DNA of 64,000 bases from Pseudomonadota bacterium (lineage in GTDB: Bacteria; Pseudomonadota; Alphaproteobacteria; Rhizobiales; Hyphomicrobiaceae), in contig JAFECG010000025.1 in the NCBI GenBank assembly GCA_018242215.1, positions 1 to 64,000 on the forward strand, written 5' to 3'. The notes below the pieces were generated by a model. The model was given only the letters and a program-made list of their open reading frames with translations, made no database searches and was not told the DNA's origin. Position 1 is the first letter of the stretch. The number at the start of each line of letters is the position of its first letter. Shown here piece after piece: positions 8,510 through 18,230 of the stretch. A program made the translations under genes and the position numbers.

Positions 8510-9532
8510 ATGCGACTTGCTTTCAACTTTTCTGCGATCATTTCCGGTATTCTTTTTGGAGGACTAAGCACGCTGCTGGCATCGCCGGCAGCACGAGGAG
8601 ATGTATGGGCATTCCTGCACGGAAATCCGACGCCTCTCTTTTGGATTGCTGTCCTGATCGCGATCCCTTCGGTCCTCTATGCCTTGATGCTGTATGAGGA
8701 AGGCGGCTTCCGAAAATCGGTGGCCGCGGTCGCCGGCATTCCTCCGATCGTTGCCGAAGCGCGTAACGAACTCGAAAAGCAGTTCGCCCAGTTTCTCACT
8801 CTTGTAGGCGAACAGCTAAAGACATCCGAGCGCCACACGAACGCTCTGGATCTCCTCAACGGACGCCTCGAAGCCGTCACATCGGACGCTGAGCTGCGAG
8901 CGATCATACAAAAGCTCATCATGTCCAATGAGGAATACCAGCGCGAAACCGCCGATCTTGAGAGGCGCCTCGAGAAGGCGCAGGAGAAGGCCAAGGAACT
9001 CAAGCAACGCGCAAAAACCGCCGAGAAGCTTGCGTCGATAGATCCCCTCACTTGCGTTGCGAACCGGCGGCGATTCGACGAGGAACTCGAGAAGCAGGTA
9101 GCTCTGTCCCACCAGGATGAAACGCCGCTTTGCCTGATGATGGCGGACATCGATCACTTTAAAACAATTAACGACAAATTCGGACATCGGACGGGCGATG
9201 CCGTCCTCCGCCAGTTCGCAGAGGTTGTCGGCACCATGGTGCGCACGACGGATCTCATCGCGCGCTACGGGGGAGAAGAGTTCGCCGTCATTCTGCCAAG
9301 GGCGCCCCTCGGCAATGCCTACGAGATTGCGGAACGCATCAGAAATGCAGTGCAGTCACACAACTGGAACAACCCCGGCACTGGCGAACTGAGTCTTACC
9401 GCATCCTTCGGGATTGCTGACATCCGAGACGGCGAAACCGAGATCGATCTCCTCAACCGCGCTGATCAGATGCTTTATGAGGCCAAGAAGCGCGGCCGAA
9501 ACCGGACCATGATCTGGGGCGTAGGCGTCTGA
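8510..9532 (+). CDS. Membrane-anchored diguanylate cyclase (GGDEF)
   Basis: A 340-residue protein with two N-terminal membrane segments, a long coiled coil rich in Glu/Lys/Arg (about residues 120-180), and a C-terminal GGDEF domain. The active site reads GGEEF at residue 254, and an RTTD motif five residues before it is the product-inhibition (I) site. It should make cyclic di-GMP and be feedback-inhibited. ATG 8510 was chosen over TTG 8474 because a G-rich site (8498-8503) precedes it. No phosphodiesterase domain is present. Confidence 0.92.
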   Translation: MRLAFNFSAIISGILFGGLSTLLASPAARGDVWAFLHGNPTPLFWIAVLIAIPSVLYALMLYEEGGFRKSVAAVAGIPPIVAEARNELEKQFAQFLTLVGEQLKTSERHTNALDLLNGRLEAVTSDAELRAIIQKLIMSNEEYQRETADLERRLEKAQEKAKELKQRAKTAEKLASIDPLTCVANRRRFDEELEKQVALSHQDETPLCLMMADIDHFKTINDKFGHRTGDAVLRQFAEVVGTMVRTTDLIARYGGEEFAVILPRAPLGNAYEIAERIRNAVQSHNWNNPGTGELSLTASFGIADIRDGETEIDLLNRADQMLYEAKKRGRNRTMIWGVGV

Positions 9533-9694
9533 TCAGCGGACCTGGCATCAGCGTTCACCGGTCATGATGAGCGACAATTTTTGGCCGGCCATGAGCATTC
9601 GGGATTGACCGACCCGCTGGAATGGCCCGGAATGGCGATCGTAGGGACAATCCCGGTTATCGGGTTCGCGTCCGGCCCCTCTTAGATATTGGCT

Positions 9695-9898
9695 ATGCTC
9701 ATGTCTCTTTTCCTTCCCTTCTGGCAGCGCCTCATCGTCACCGTTATCGCGATGCTCGCGGCGAGCTGGATCGCAGGGCTCATCTGGCACGCGATCTTCA
9801 ACTTTCCGCTGCCAAGTTATGTCGGCGGCGTGGTGGGAGGCCTCGCAGCGCTCCCCCTCTGGGATTTTCTGAAGAGAATTCGACCAAGCAGCAGCTAA
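9695..9898 (+). CDS. Small membrane protein
   Basis: A 67-residue protein with two hydrophobic segments separated by a short loop with HAIFNFPLPSYVGG, and a basic C-terminus. ATG 9695 or 9701 are both possible; no strong ribosome site is seen. No family is recognised. Confidence 0.5.
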   Translation: MLMSLFLPFWQRLIVTVIAMLAASWIAGLIWHAIFNFPLPSYVGGVVGGLAALPLWDFLKRIRPSSS

Positions 9899-9949
9899 AG
9901 GCGCAACGTTTCGCCGGTCACTGCATGGAAACTGCCGACCCGGCTTCCG

Positions 9950-10237
9950 CTAGATCGGCAAAACGGACCGGATCTGGTCTTCGTACTGGGTGACGGCATC
10001 GAGAGCGCGCTTTTTCATCGCCGGATCGACCTGCACCTGAGAGGTGAACCCCTCTATGGCTTCCCGGGCGTTGGTTACAATTTGTGTAGCGGCCGATTGC
10101 GGGCTCATCTCGCGGCTCACGATCTTCTGCAACAGCTGTGTAAGGATGACCCCGGTTGCAAGTGACAAACCCGAAAGCTCGGCGATTTCGCGCTTCAGAT
10201 CGGCGATTTGCGCGTTGATATCTGTCGTGTCCGCCAT
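9950..10237 (-). CDS. Hypothetical helical protein
   Basis: A 95-residue, mostly alpha-helical, soluble protein beginning MADTTDINAQIADLKREIAE. The heptad-like spacing in the first 20 residues suggests a short coiled coil. It has no signal peptide and no membrane segment. It is divergent from the bactofilin gene. I do not recognise a named family. Confidence 0.6.
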   Translation of the reverse strand: MADTTDINAQIADLKREIAELSGLSLATGVILTQLLQKIVSREMSPQSAATQIVTNAREAIEGFTSQVQVDPAMKKRALDAVTQYEDQIRSVLPI

Positions 10238-10474
10238 GGCCGAATCTCCCTTCGTGCACCGAATTTACGGCCGCTTGCTAATACTCTGCCGGAAAGAGCG
10301 CAAGGCATGTCGTTCGGGCATAGTGTAGGTCCTCGGCCGCCCGCTCAGATCCGCCATCCCGGAGGCTTAAAAAGCGCGACGAAACATCGAGGCCGAAGCC
10401 TGAAATTCGCCGAAAATATTCGCGATGACATTGGGCAGCGGGAAGTGCGTCAGCTCAGGTACGGGTTCGAGTCC

Positions 10475-10831
10475 ATGCGTGAACTCCAGTCGGCCACCAA
10501 TATTGGCCGCACACTTTCCATTCCGCGAGCCGCTACCATCGAGGGTGGCATTGACTATCCGGGTCCCCTTATCATCGAGGGCACCGTTCTAGGCGACGTG
10601 AACTGCCTGTCGGTGCTGGTCGCCGAGCGTGGCGTCGTGGAAGGCACGATCAAGTCTGAGGTCGTGACGGTCGCAGGAGAGGTCTCAGGCGAGATTTTCG
10701 CGAACGAACTGATCCTCAAAGCGGCTTGCCAGGTGAACGCGGACATCGTCCATAAGAAGCTTTCGCTCGAGTCCGGCTCTTTTTTCGAAGGCAAATCGCG
10801 CCGGCACGCCAATCCGCTGCAATTGGTGTAA
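10475..10831 (+). CDS. Bactofilin (polymer-forming cytoskeletal protein)
   Basis: A 118-residue bactofilin-like protein whose core is a run of short beta-strand repeats (GPLIIEGTVLGDVNC, VVEGTIKSEVVTVAGEVSGE, ACQVNADIVHKKLSLESG). This is the right-handed beta-helix that polymerises into filaments at the membrane and positions cell-wall or stalk enzymes. ATG 10475 matches the usual short N-terminal tail; GTG 10445 is an alternative. No M23 peptidase partner gene is adjacent. Confidence 0.85.
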   Translation: MRELQSATNIGRTLSIPRAATIEGGIDYPGPLIIEGTVLGDVNCLSVLVAERGVVEGTIKSEVVTVAGEVSGEIFANELILKAACQVNADIVHKKLSLESGSFFEGKSRRHANPLQLV

Positions 10832-11104
10832 GCCGGTTTCCGGCACCTCACGCTGATCACGAACGACGTGTGCAATTCGGCCGAGCCGCCCCCTGGAGCC
10901 GGCCGCATCGCACCGCACCCGTGAGCCGGCGGGTACACAGATTAGGCGCTTCGCGGCCGACACCGCGAGGCGGTGCCGATGGCACCACCCATAGACCCTG
11001 CAAAATGCCTCAGCTGTTCCTCAGGTAACAGCCCGGCCTCGCCCCGCAAACAGTCCTAGCGTACAACGGCAATAACTCATCCTTTGAGGAGAACTGCCTC
11101 AATC

Positions 11105-11950
11105 ATGCCGCGCGTGCTTATCACCGGAACGTCGTCGGGCTTCGGCCTCGCCATCACTGTAGAATTGGCCAAGCGCGGTTGGGATGTCGTCGCGACCATG
11201 CGCGATCTTGGAAAACGCGGAGAACTCGATCGCGCGCTCCAGGAAAGCGGCGCGAGCAACAAGGTCGTAATATCTCAGCTTGATGTGGCCGATCCGCAAT
11301 CGATCGCACGCGCCGTTGTTGCACTCGATCTCCCGGCACGTGGACTCGACGCTGTCGTGCACAACGCAGGCGTCGCGGCCGGCGGCGCTTTCGAGGATCT
11401 CGACGAGGCAAATATCCGCCGCATCATGGAGGTGAATTTTTTCGGCATCCTGGCGCTGACGAAGCGCCTGCTTCCCACATTTCGCGCCCAGCATCGCGGC
11501 CGCATCGTCATCATCTCGAGCGAATCAGCCTTTGCTGGGCAGCCTGCCAATTCCCCTTACTGCGCGTCTAAGTGGGCCGTCGAAGGTTGGGCCGAGTCGC
11601 TCGCCTACGAAGTCGAGCACTTCAACATCGACGTCGTCCTGGTCGAACCGGGCCCCTATCGCACCGGCATCTGGGATAGCTCGCCGCGCATCCTGCCGAA
11701 AGACAGCCCCTACTATCCGCTCTTGAGGCATCTCGAGGCGACCGTCGAAACGCACGTCCGGAAAATCGCGGGCGATCCAGCTGACGTCGGCAAGGTCGTC
11801 GCGAAGGCATTGGCGGCGCGACGACCGCGCTTTCGCTACGCTGTCGGACCGACCGCAAAATTCAACCACATCGCACGTGGCAAGCTGCCGAGCACCCTCG
11901 TCCGCAAGATTATCGGCCGCTTCCTGGGCTTGAGCCGCGTCCGTTGGTAA
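11105..11950 (+). CDS. Short-chain dehydrogenase/reductase
   Basis: A 281-residue classical SDR. The NAD(P)-binding motif is TGTSSGFG near the N-terminus, the structural motif is HNAG, and the catalytic set is the Ser in IISSESA with YCASK. The arrangement and the C-terminal extension fit ketoreductase-like SDRs of broad substrate range. ATG 11105 starts the Rossmann strand directly; AGGAG at 11086-11090 is 14 bases away, so TTG 11084 cannot be excluded. The substrate is unknown. Confidence 0.9.
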   Translation: MPRVLITGTSSGFGLAITVELAKRGWDVVATMRDLGKRGELDRALQESGASNKVVISQLDVADPQSIARAVVALDLPARGLDAVVHNAGVAAGGAFEDLDEANIRRIMEVNFFGILALTKRLLPTFRAQHRGRIVIISSESAFAGQPANSPYCASKWAVEGWAESLAYEVEHFNIDVVLVEPGPYRTGIWDSSPRILPKDSPYYPLLRHLEATVETHVRKIAGDPADVGKVVAKALAARRPRFRYAVGPTAKFNHIARGKLPSTLVRKIIGRFLGLSRVRW

Positions 11951-11965
11951 GCGCACCCGGCTTCA

Positions 11966-12002
11966 CAAAAAAACCCATCGGCGCGCATGGGCGACGATGG
12001 GT
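11966..12002 (-). terminator. Rho-independent terminator
   Basis: The 8-bp arms ACCCATCG (11973-11980) and CGATGGGT (11995-12002) form a hairpin followed, on the minus strand, by seven T residues (11972-11966). It ends the transcript of the Cys-rich exported protein gene at 12039. Confidence 0.75.
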
Positions 12003-12038
12003 CCGGTGCATCGGTAAGGCGAACAACACCCGTTACGG

Positions 12039-12302
12039 CTACTGGTTATGCTCGCGCTTATAAAGTTCGATGTCCGCCTGCGTGACCTCGCTCGAATGAC
12101 CGAGCGCGTGGATGCACGCATCCGTCAGCATTTTACGGTGCTCGCGCATGCACGACCGCGCAGCCTCTGTGCCGACTTTGTGCTGGCTGCAATACGCTGC
12201 GTAGTCCGAACTGCAAGCATCCTTCACGGCCTGACTAACCGCGAAAGCGCAACCCGACGACAAGGCAAGCGTGAACGCCGCCAAAACCGCGACCCTCTTC
12301 AT
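12039..12302 (-). CDS. Small exported Cys-rich protein
   Basis: An 87-residue exported protein: signal peptide MKRVAVLAAFTLALSSGCAF, then a mature part with three further Cys and a helical C-terminus. The layout (C-x7-C, later C-x10-C with a KMLTDAC segment) resembles cysteine-rich-repeat envelope proteins of alphaproteobacteria. Disulfide bonding in the periplasm is likely. A terminator follows directly. Confidence 0.7.
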   Translation of the reverse strand: MKRVAVLAAFTLALSSGCAFAVSQAVKDACSSDYAAYCSQHKVGTEAARSCMREHRKMLTDACIHALGHSSEVTQADIELYKREHNQ

Positions 12303-12554
12303 ATTCGTGTCCCTTCAAAGTGGAATCTCGACGCCCTAACGCAAATGCAGCGGCTATGTTCCGTGGTCAAGAGCACAAAACTGAAACGCAACACGGCAAG
12401 AACGATGTGATGGTGGCGCGCGCGCCAGCCGCATATCTGACACGTTCTTTCGCGTGAGATTCCGAAAGCGCGTGCACGCCGTTACGTGCGGCGCAAAAGG
12501 CGCGAACTCGGGCACTCTGCGATAGGATTGGCTGTAATGCTCGCGCTGACGCGC

Positions 12555-13799
12555 TCACATCGCGCGGATGCGCCGCTCGGTGATCCCGAAGATATCGGCC
12601 ATCGGCAGACGCGGCGCGACTTGGTTGCGCCCATTTCGTTTTGCCGAGTAGAGCGCGGCGTCGGCCGCAGAGATCACCAACCCGACCCGAATCTCTCGGC
12701 TGAGAAAAGCCGACGCAACGCCGAGGCTGACGGTGACGACCTCGCCTTCGGCAAGCGCCGGATGCGGAATTGCAGCATCCTCCACGGCCCGACGGATCCG
12801 CTCTGAGATCCGGACGGCGATTGGCAGGTTGATTCCCCGGAGCAGTACGATGAATTCTTCGCCGCCGAACCGGAAAATGTCGTCCGCGTAGTCGCGCAGC
12901 TCGCTTTGAATGATACCCGCGACGCGCTTTAAGCAGACGTCCCCGGCCTGATGGCCTGCGGTATCGTTGAATGCCTTGAAATGATCGATGTCGATGAGAA
13001 TGACAGCCAGTTCTTCGCCTCCGGCGGCTGGCTGATCACAGGCCTCGATAGCTTCGTCGAGGGAACGGCGATTAGGCAAACCTGTCAGCGGATCGCGACG
13101 GCTTTTGGCATCGAGGTCGCGACGCTGCAGCCGACCGCGGAGAGAGAGGAGGTAGTTCATGCGCGTCTCTCGCTCGAGCACGTACGAAGCAAAGAGCGTC
13201 AGGACCACGGCGCAGGCGAAGATCGTATTGGCAGAAACCTGAAATTCGAAAGGATAACCGGGAAGCATCGCCAGTCCGCCGGCATGTATGGCAAAACACG
13301 CCAGACAGGCCGGTACCGACCACCAGAAGCGAACGCGCTGGATCATCGTCACAAATAGAAGAATGAGAATGATCGACTGATGCTGAGCATCGTTGTGCAC
13401 GCCGTTGCTGATCAGCATCAGGTAAAGGCTGCTGCCCGCTCCCAAAATGACACCGCCGGCGGCAACGAGAAATTCGCGCATTGCGACGGGGGGATTGAGG
13501 AAGAGAGACGCGATCAGCAGCAGCGCGATGGGGGTTACGATGCCGAGTCGGACCCAAAGGGCCGTTACGAACGTATCCGGCGCGATCAGCCAATCCGAAA
13601 TAAGGAAGAGATCGTAGAGGAGGATACCAAACAGGCCCCCAAGCGCGAGTTGACGGCATCGATCCGGCGATCCCTCATACTCGAATGCTGTTTCAAGCCG
13701 CTGCGGAAATTTAAGCAGCGGAAATCCCGACGCGATCGCTTGTTCGACCACAGCACGATCGATGCCGGCAGGAATGGATTCGCCCGTCACTCGTTCCAT
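12555..13799 (-). CDS. Membrane diguanylate cyclase (GGDEF) lacking the I-site
   Basis: A 414-residue protein with about six N-terminal membrane segments (a 7TM-like or MASE-like sensor) and a C-terminal GGDEF domain with the active motif GGEEF. The RxxD inhibition site expected five residues before it is replaced by DYAD, so product inhibition is probably lost. It should make cyclic di-GMP. ATG 13799 is preferred; GTG 13808 is an alternative start. A short palindrome (GCTCATcATGAGC, 13816-13828) stands just upstream and may be regulatory. Confidence 0.9.
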   Translation of the reverse strand: MERVTGESIPAGIDRAVVEQAIASGFPLLKFPQRLETAFEYEGSPDRCRQLALGGLFGILLYDLFLISDWLIAPDTFVTALWVRLGIVTPIALLLIASLFLNPPVAMREFLVAAGGVILGAGSSLYLMLISNGVHNDAQHQSIILILLFVTMIQRVRFWWSVPACLACFAIHAGGLAMLPGYPFEFQVSANTIFACAVVLTLFASYVLERETRMNYLLSLRGRLQRRDLDAKSRRDPLTGLPNRRSLDEAIEACDQPAAGGEELAVILIDIDHFKAFNDTAGHQAGDVCLKRVAGIIQSELRDYADDIFRFGGEEFIVLLRGINLPIAVRISERIRRAVEDAAIPHPALAEGEVVTVSLGVASAFLSREIRVGLVISAADAALYSAKRNGRNQVAPRLPMADIFGITERRIRAM

Positions 13800-14088
13800 C
13801 ACTCGCACGTCCCCCGCTCATCATGAGCGCGGGTCACCGAACGAGGCTACATTGGGGGTCTTAATACGAAGTACACAGAACAGGTGAAGGTGAAAGCAAT
13901 ATTTCTATCCAGGAATTTTAAAATCCATACAGGAAACAAAATTCATGCCCCACCCAGAGACGTCAGTCGCAAAGAATAGCTGCCATTTCAAGAGATTACG
14001 ACCGTACCGCGCGTTGTTGAAACTGCAAGATGCCTTTGATCGCGAAAACTTTTTCCGACCACCCGATCTCCTAGCCGAAGCTCAAATT

Positions 14089-15351
14089 CTATGGCGAAGG
14101 CTCGCCTGCAGCCGTCACATTCGAACGCCATGGTTGCATTCCAATCGGTCGAACCAGCAAGAGCAGTAGCCCGGCCAGCAGGATCATGATGCCGGAACAC
14201 TGAAAGACGACCGCGAACGCTACGTCCTGCTCTTTGAGCCATCCGCCGACATAGGTCATCACGCCACCCGCTGTCGTCCCGACGAAATTCAGAAGTCCAT
14301 AGGCAGTGGCCCGAGAACGAAAATCGACGACGGTGCACGCCGCCGGCATCAGGTTCGCGTCTAAAAATCCTTGCGACATGCCCGCGACGAGCACACACGC
14401 GAGCACAGCCGGCACATAATCAATGGCCCCAATGAGCAAGAGGCACGGCGCCGCGACGAGAAAACCGATGGCCGGAACGAGCGATCTCGCCCGGAGATTT
14501 CGCGCCACCCACCAATCGGAGAGATTACTGGCAATAAGCATGCCCAGGAATGCAGCGCCGTTAAATGCCATCGGACCATAAACGCCGGCCCACGCAGGCG
14601 TGACGCCGATCTCCCCGCGGAAGAATTCAGCGAGCCAGTTGCGGACCGGCCAGTACGCCGCGCCGTTCAACAGATTCATTGCGAGGAGAAGCAGAAACCC
14701 CGGCGTCGACAGCAACATATAGATTGCGTTGCGCGTGTCTGCGGTCACAACGACATCCTCGGCCCCGCCTTCGCGAGTTTCTGCAGGAACCGGCGGGAAC
14801 GCAATCGACAGAAGAAGTGCATACGCGACGCCAAGTCCACCGATCGCAAGGAATACGGGCCTCCAGCCGAAAGCCTCCGCCAAGGCACCGCCCAACCCCC
14901 CGAGCACCGATCCGGCATAAACGCCGCTCAAGTGAAGCCCCGTGGCGCGGCTCCGTGTCGGTCCACGGTGATATTCTACGATCAAGGACACGGCAGCAGG
15001 CATATAGAACGCCTCGCTCACGCCGAGGATTCCCCGGGCCGCGAGCATGCCTCCAAACGAGGTTGCCAAACCGCTTGCAAATGTCGCCACCGACCAGATG
15101 ACAAGGCTTGCAAGTATGACGCGACGCTTTCCGATCCGATCCGCCAGATAGCCGGCAATCGGCGAGCAAATGCCGTAAATCCAAAGAAAGACGGATGAGA
15201 GAAGCCCGAACTTCTCGTCGCCGAGGCCAAGATCCGCCTTGATCGGTCCAGGCATCGTCACGACGAGCTGGCGATCGAGGTAGTTGATCAACGCAACCCC
15301 CCAGAGCAGCCCGACGATAGTCCACGCAGCACGTGAGGCTTTTGCCGTCAT
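14089..15351 (-). CDS. MFS transporter
   Basis: A 420-residue, 12-helix major facilitator. The first helix has INYLDRQLV, the loop 2-3 motif A reads GYLADRIGKRRVI, and both six-helix halves are present. The NYLDR start and motif A place it near the anion:cation symporter and spinster-like groups, which move organic acids or sugars. The start at 15351 trims an upstream in-frame extension from 15471 that lacks membrane character. The substrate is unknown and there is no catabolic operon next to it. Confidence 0.88.
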   Translation of the reverse strand: MTAKASRAAWTIVGLLWGVALINYLDRQLVVTMPGPIKADLGLGDEKFGLLSSVFLWIYGICSPIAGYLADRIGKRRVILASLVIWSVATFASGLATSFGGMLAARGILGVSEAFYMPAAVSLIVEYHRGPTRSRATGLHLSGVYAGSVLGGLGGALAEAFGWRPVFLAIGGLGVAYALLLSIAFPPVPAETREGGAEDVVVTADTRNAIYMLLSTPGFLLLLAMNLLNGAAYWPVRNWLAEFFRGEIGVTPAWAGVYGPMAFNGAAFLGMLIASNLSDWWVARNLRARSLVPAIGFLVAAPCLLLIGAIDYVPAVLACVLVAGMSQGFLDANLMPAACTVVDFRSRATAYGLLNFVGTTAGGVMTYVGGWLKEQDVAFAVVFQCSGIMILLAGLLLLLVRPIGMQPWRSNVTAAGEPSP

Positions 15352-15546
15352 ATCCCCCGGCCTGACATTCCGTATCGTGATGTCACCGAAGTATCCGTCG
15401 CTGCATCCAATCGCAATCCGAAACCTTGCGCCGTGCGGTTCAAACGAGAGATCCGGGCCAACGGGGAACAAGCTTCACCGTTTGGACGTTAGCGCCGGTA
15501 AGCAGTGACGTTTGATATTCGCAATCACTTACGGTGGGAGAAGACC

Positions 15547-15681
15547 ATGAAAATTGCCGCTCTCGGACTGTGCGTTGTCGCGCTCATGCTCGGTGCATGC
15601 CGCCGCGAGTCTCCGGAATACACCCCGATGAAACTTGGCGGAACGTCCTCAACGGTCAATCACGATATTCAGCAACGGTAG
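15547..15681 (+). CDS. Very small lipoprotein
   Basis: A 44-residue frame that begins MKIAALGLCVVALMLGACRR: a textbook lipoprotein signal with lipobox LGAC, followed by a short polar tail ending NHDIQQR. A GGGAGAAG ribosome site precedes the ATG. Such tiny lipoproteins are easily missed. The function is unknown. Confidence 0.55.
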   Translation: MKIAALGLCVVALMLGACRRESPEYTPMKLGGTSSTVNHDIQQR

Positions 15682-15899
15682 GCTTTGCGTTCCAGCCAAT
15701 CTTCGTCGAAAATCGAATGAGTGCAGCGCCGCGGCCACGCATCCCGGCTGGTGGCGGCGCTGCTTCAATTTGGCTATTGAGCAAAGCTGTGAGTCGAACT
15801 TACGCTCACCTCAAGGTCATAAGAAACTTTTCGGGATCACGCCCAGGATCATTCGATCGGCAGACGTTCTGCCGCTTCGAGACGTTACTTGGAGCGATC

Positions 15900-16019
15900 A
15901 TGACCGAAAAGACTGACGCGACTTTCCTCGTCGCCCTTCTTATCTTGACGATTATAGGTTTGGTCGTTTCTTCGGCGACGCACGCCGAAGAGGCCATTTC
16001 CGCGCTGCCTTTGGGATAA
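15900..16019 (+). CDS. Very small membrane peptide
   Basis: A 39-residue frame beginning MTEKTDATFLVALLILTIIG with one membrane segment and a short polar C-terminus. GGAG at 15891-15894 gives it a ribosome site at normal distance. No family is recognised; support is the hydrophobic helix and the ribosome site only. Confidence 0.4.
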   Translation: MTEKTDATFLVALLILTIIGLVVSSATHAEEAISALPLG

Positions 16020-16084
16020 ATCCGCACCACTTGACCATGAGCTGCCGCTGGTAAGCACCAGCACCGGTGAAGCGTGTCTCATCC

Positions 16085-17158
16085 TCAGTCGTAAATATAT
16101 GTGACCATGAAAGTCCGATCGGCCTCATTGGAACCCGCAGGCGGGATCGGATAGCTCGTCTGCCTCGCGGCAAACACGACATCCTGGTTGAGCGACGGAT
16201 CCTTTGATCCCGCCAGCAACTTCACGCTGACGACGTTGCCACTATCGGACAGAAAAATCCGAACGGTCACTCGTCCAAGTGTGTTGGTCAGCTGCGGCAT
16301 CGTCTGCTGCAGAGCACGAATCACAGCGCGAGCAAACGCATCATTGAGGCCGGACCGCGTAATGCCAGGCGGCCTTTGAAACGCCGCCGCGCCGCCTCCT
16401 CCACTGAATGACGGAGCGAGGGCTTGCGTCGATAAATCGAGCGCCGCAACTTTTTTCTTCTGCGACTTCGACGAAGACTTGTTCGCTGATTTGCTTTTGC
16501 TCGGCTTCTTGTCCTCGTGCTTGCTTTCCTCTTTTGGCTTCGGCTTGGGCTGCGGCTTGTCCGCACTTTGCATCTTGGAAGGATCTTCATCCTGAAGCGA
16601 AAAAAGGTCGGGAGGCTGGCTGTCGGGGCTGGCGTCGTCTGCCTTTGCGACCGTCTGTTCTTCGGGCTTAGCGGGATCGGCGTCCTGCGGCAGATCGGGC
16701 TGCGCGTCAGGTAGCGGCGCTTCCTGGGCTTGCGGTTGCGGCGGAGGCTGCTGCGGTTCGGGAGGCTGCGGCTCCTCTTTGGCCTGCTCCGGCTGCGGCG
16801 GCGTCGGAGGCTGCTTCTCCTGCGGCGGTTGCTGCGGCGGCGGTTTGGCCTGCTGCTGCTCTTGCGTCGGCGCGACGGGCCCCGGCGGCGGAGAGACCGT
16901 ATCCGCCACCGCTACCTTGCTCTGCAAGTCTTGTTCGGTAACGAGAGAGACACTGATCGCATTGTCTGCGCCATCCTCGCTGCCGAGGCGCTTGGCGCCG
17001 CCATTGCGGATTGCACTGACGAAGAACGATGCGTGAAGGATCGCTGCGCAGGCCAGCGCAATGTAGAAATTCCGCTCGCGATTGCTCTTCCCCGCGCCCC
17101 AGCGCGCGAAGCCCGCAATAGAAAGACCGGCCGTTTGCCCCACGTTCTCGGCAGTCAT
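16085..17158 (-). CDS. TonB-like energy-transducing protein
   Basis: A 357-residue protein with a cytoplasmic N-terminus, one membrane helix (FYIALACAAILHASFF), a very long Pro/Gln/Glu-rich spacer (about residues 95-180), a Lys/Ser-rich stretch, and a C-terminal TonB/TolA-like domain (VTVRIFLSDSGNVVSVKLL, ending TFMVTYIYD). Such proteins transmit the proton-motive force from ExbB-ExbD to outer-membrane receptors. No exbBD or receptor gene is adjacent. ATG 17158 was preferred over an upstream start at 17251, which adds an implausible extension. Confidence 0.8.
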   Translation of the reverse strand: MTAENVGQTAGLSIAGFARWGAGKSNRERNFYIALACAAILHASFFVSAIRNGGAKRLGSEDGADNAISVSLVTEQDLQSKVAVADTVSPPPGPVAPTQEQQQAKPPPQQPPQEKQPPTPPQPEQAKEEPQPPEPQQPPPQPQAQEAPLPDAQPDLPQDADPAKPEEQTVAKADDASPDSQPPDLFSLQDEDPSKMQSADKPQPKPKPKEESKHEDKKPSKSKSANKSSSKSQKKKVAALDLSTQALAPSFSGGGGAAAFQRPPGITRSGLNDAFARAVIRALQQTMPQLTNTLGRVTVRIFLSDSGNVVSVKLLAGSKDPSLNQDVVFAARQTSYPIPPAGSNEADRTFMVTYIYD

Positions 17159-17373
17159 GCGACTAAGATAGATCCCCAACGTTCCGAGATTACAACGCTT
17201 GCCCCAAGCGTTGCCACCAACGATAAATGATCGGCGAAAAAACGCCGACAAGCCGCGACCGCAATTATCCGGGCGTGCGCCGTGAGGTCGCGGGGAAAAC
17301 CTTGAGTTTCCCCAGAATTAAGGCGATTCGCTGAACAGCATGCCTGCTCCTGGTCAAACACAGAGTTCAGCCC

Positions 17374-18207
17374 ATGTCACGCAACGAAAAAACGGTCCGA
17401 CATGGCACGATCCGCGCGGGGATCGGTGGCTGGACGTTCGAACCTTGGCGGGGCGTCTTTTACCCCGATGGTCTCGCCCATGCAAAAGAACTGCAGTACG
17501 CCAGCCGCCATCTTGCCACGATTGAAGTCAACGGCACGTACTACCGCACGCAGAAGCCGTCGACGTTCGCGACCTGGGCGAAGGAGACACCTGACGATTT
17601 CATTTTTGCCCTCAAAGGCCCACGCTACGCCACGAACCGCCGCGTATTGGCGGAAGCGGGTGAATCGATCGACCGGTTCATCGATTCCGGGGTGGCAGAA
17701 CTCGGAGAGAAGCTCGGACCGCTGCTTTGGCAGTTTGCGCCGACCAAAAAATTCGACGAGGCCGACTTCGGCGCCTTCCTCGATCTCCTGCCCCGCAAAA
17801 TCGGCAAGCGTGAACTGAAACACGCGGTCGAGGTGCGCAACCCCTCGTTCTGTACCTCAGCATTCGTCGCCCTCGCGCGCGAGAAATCAGTCGCCATCGT
17901 GTTCGCCGATCATGCGACCTATCCTGCAATCGCCGATGTTACGACCGATTTCATCTATGCAAGATTGCAGACCGGGCAAGATTCCATTCCCACTGCCTAC
18001 AAGCCGAAAGCCCTCGTTCAATGGGCGGCGCGCGCAAAGCAGTGGGCCAGCGGCAGCTCGCCCGACGACCTTCCCCTCATGGATCCCGAACACAAACCGC
18101 GGCGAGCGCAGCGGGACGTATTCGTCTATTTCATTCATGAGGGAAAGATACGCGCCCCGGCCGCCGCGATGGCATTTCAGGAGCGCATTTCACAAGACGG
18201 CAAATAG
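17374..18207 (+). CDS. DUF72 family protein
   Basis: A 277-residue DUF72 protein (TIM-barrel fold). Family marks are the N-terminal GIGGWTFEPWRGVFYP, ATIEVNGTYYR, FIFALKGPRYATN, and the later VEVRNPSF and FVYFIHEGK. The biochemical role is unsettled. The gene is single, convergent with the msrB gene 23 bases downstream. Confidence 0.9.
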   Translation: MSRNEKTVRHGTIRAGIGGWTFEPWRGVFYPDGLAHAKELQYASRHLATIEVNGTYYRTQKPSTFATWAKETPDDFIFALKGPRYATNRRVLAEAGESIDRFIDSGVAELGEKLGPLLWQFAPTKKFDEADFGAFLDLLPRKIGKRELKHAVEVRNPSFCTSAFVALAREKSVAIVFADHATYPAIADVTTDFIYARLQTGQDSIPTAYKPKALVQWAARAKQWASGSSPDDLPLMDPEHKPRRAQRDVFVYFIHEGKIRAPAAAMAFQERISQDGK

Positions 18208-18230
18208 CGGAATGCCGCTACGCCCGAAAA

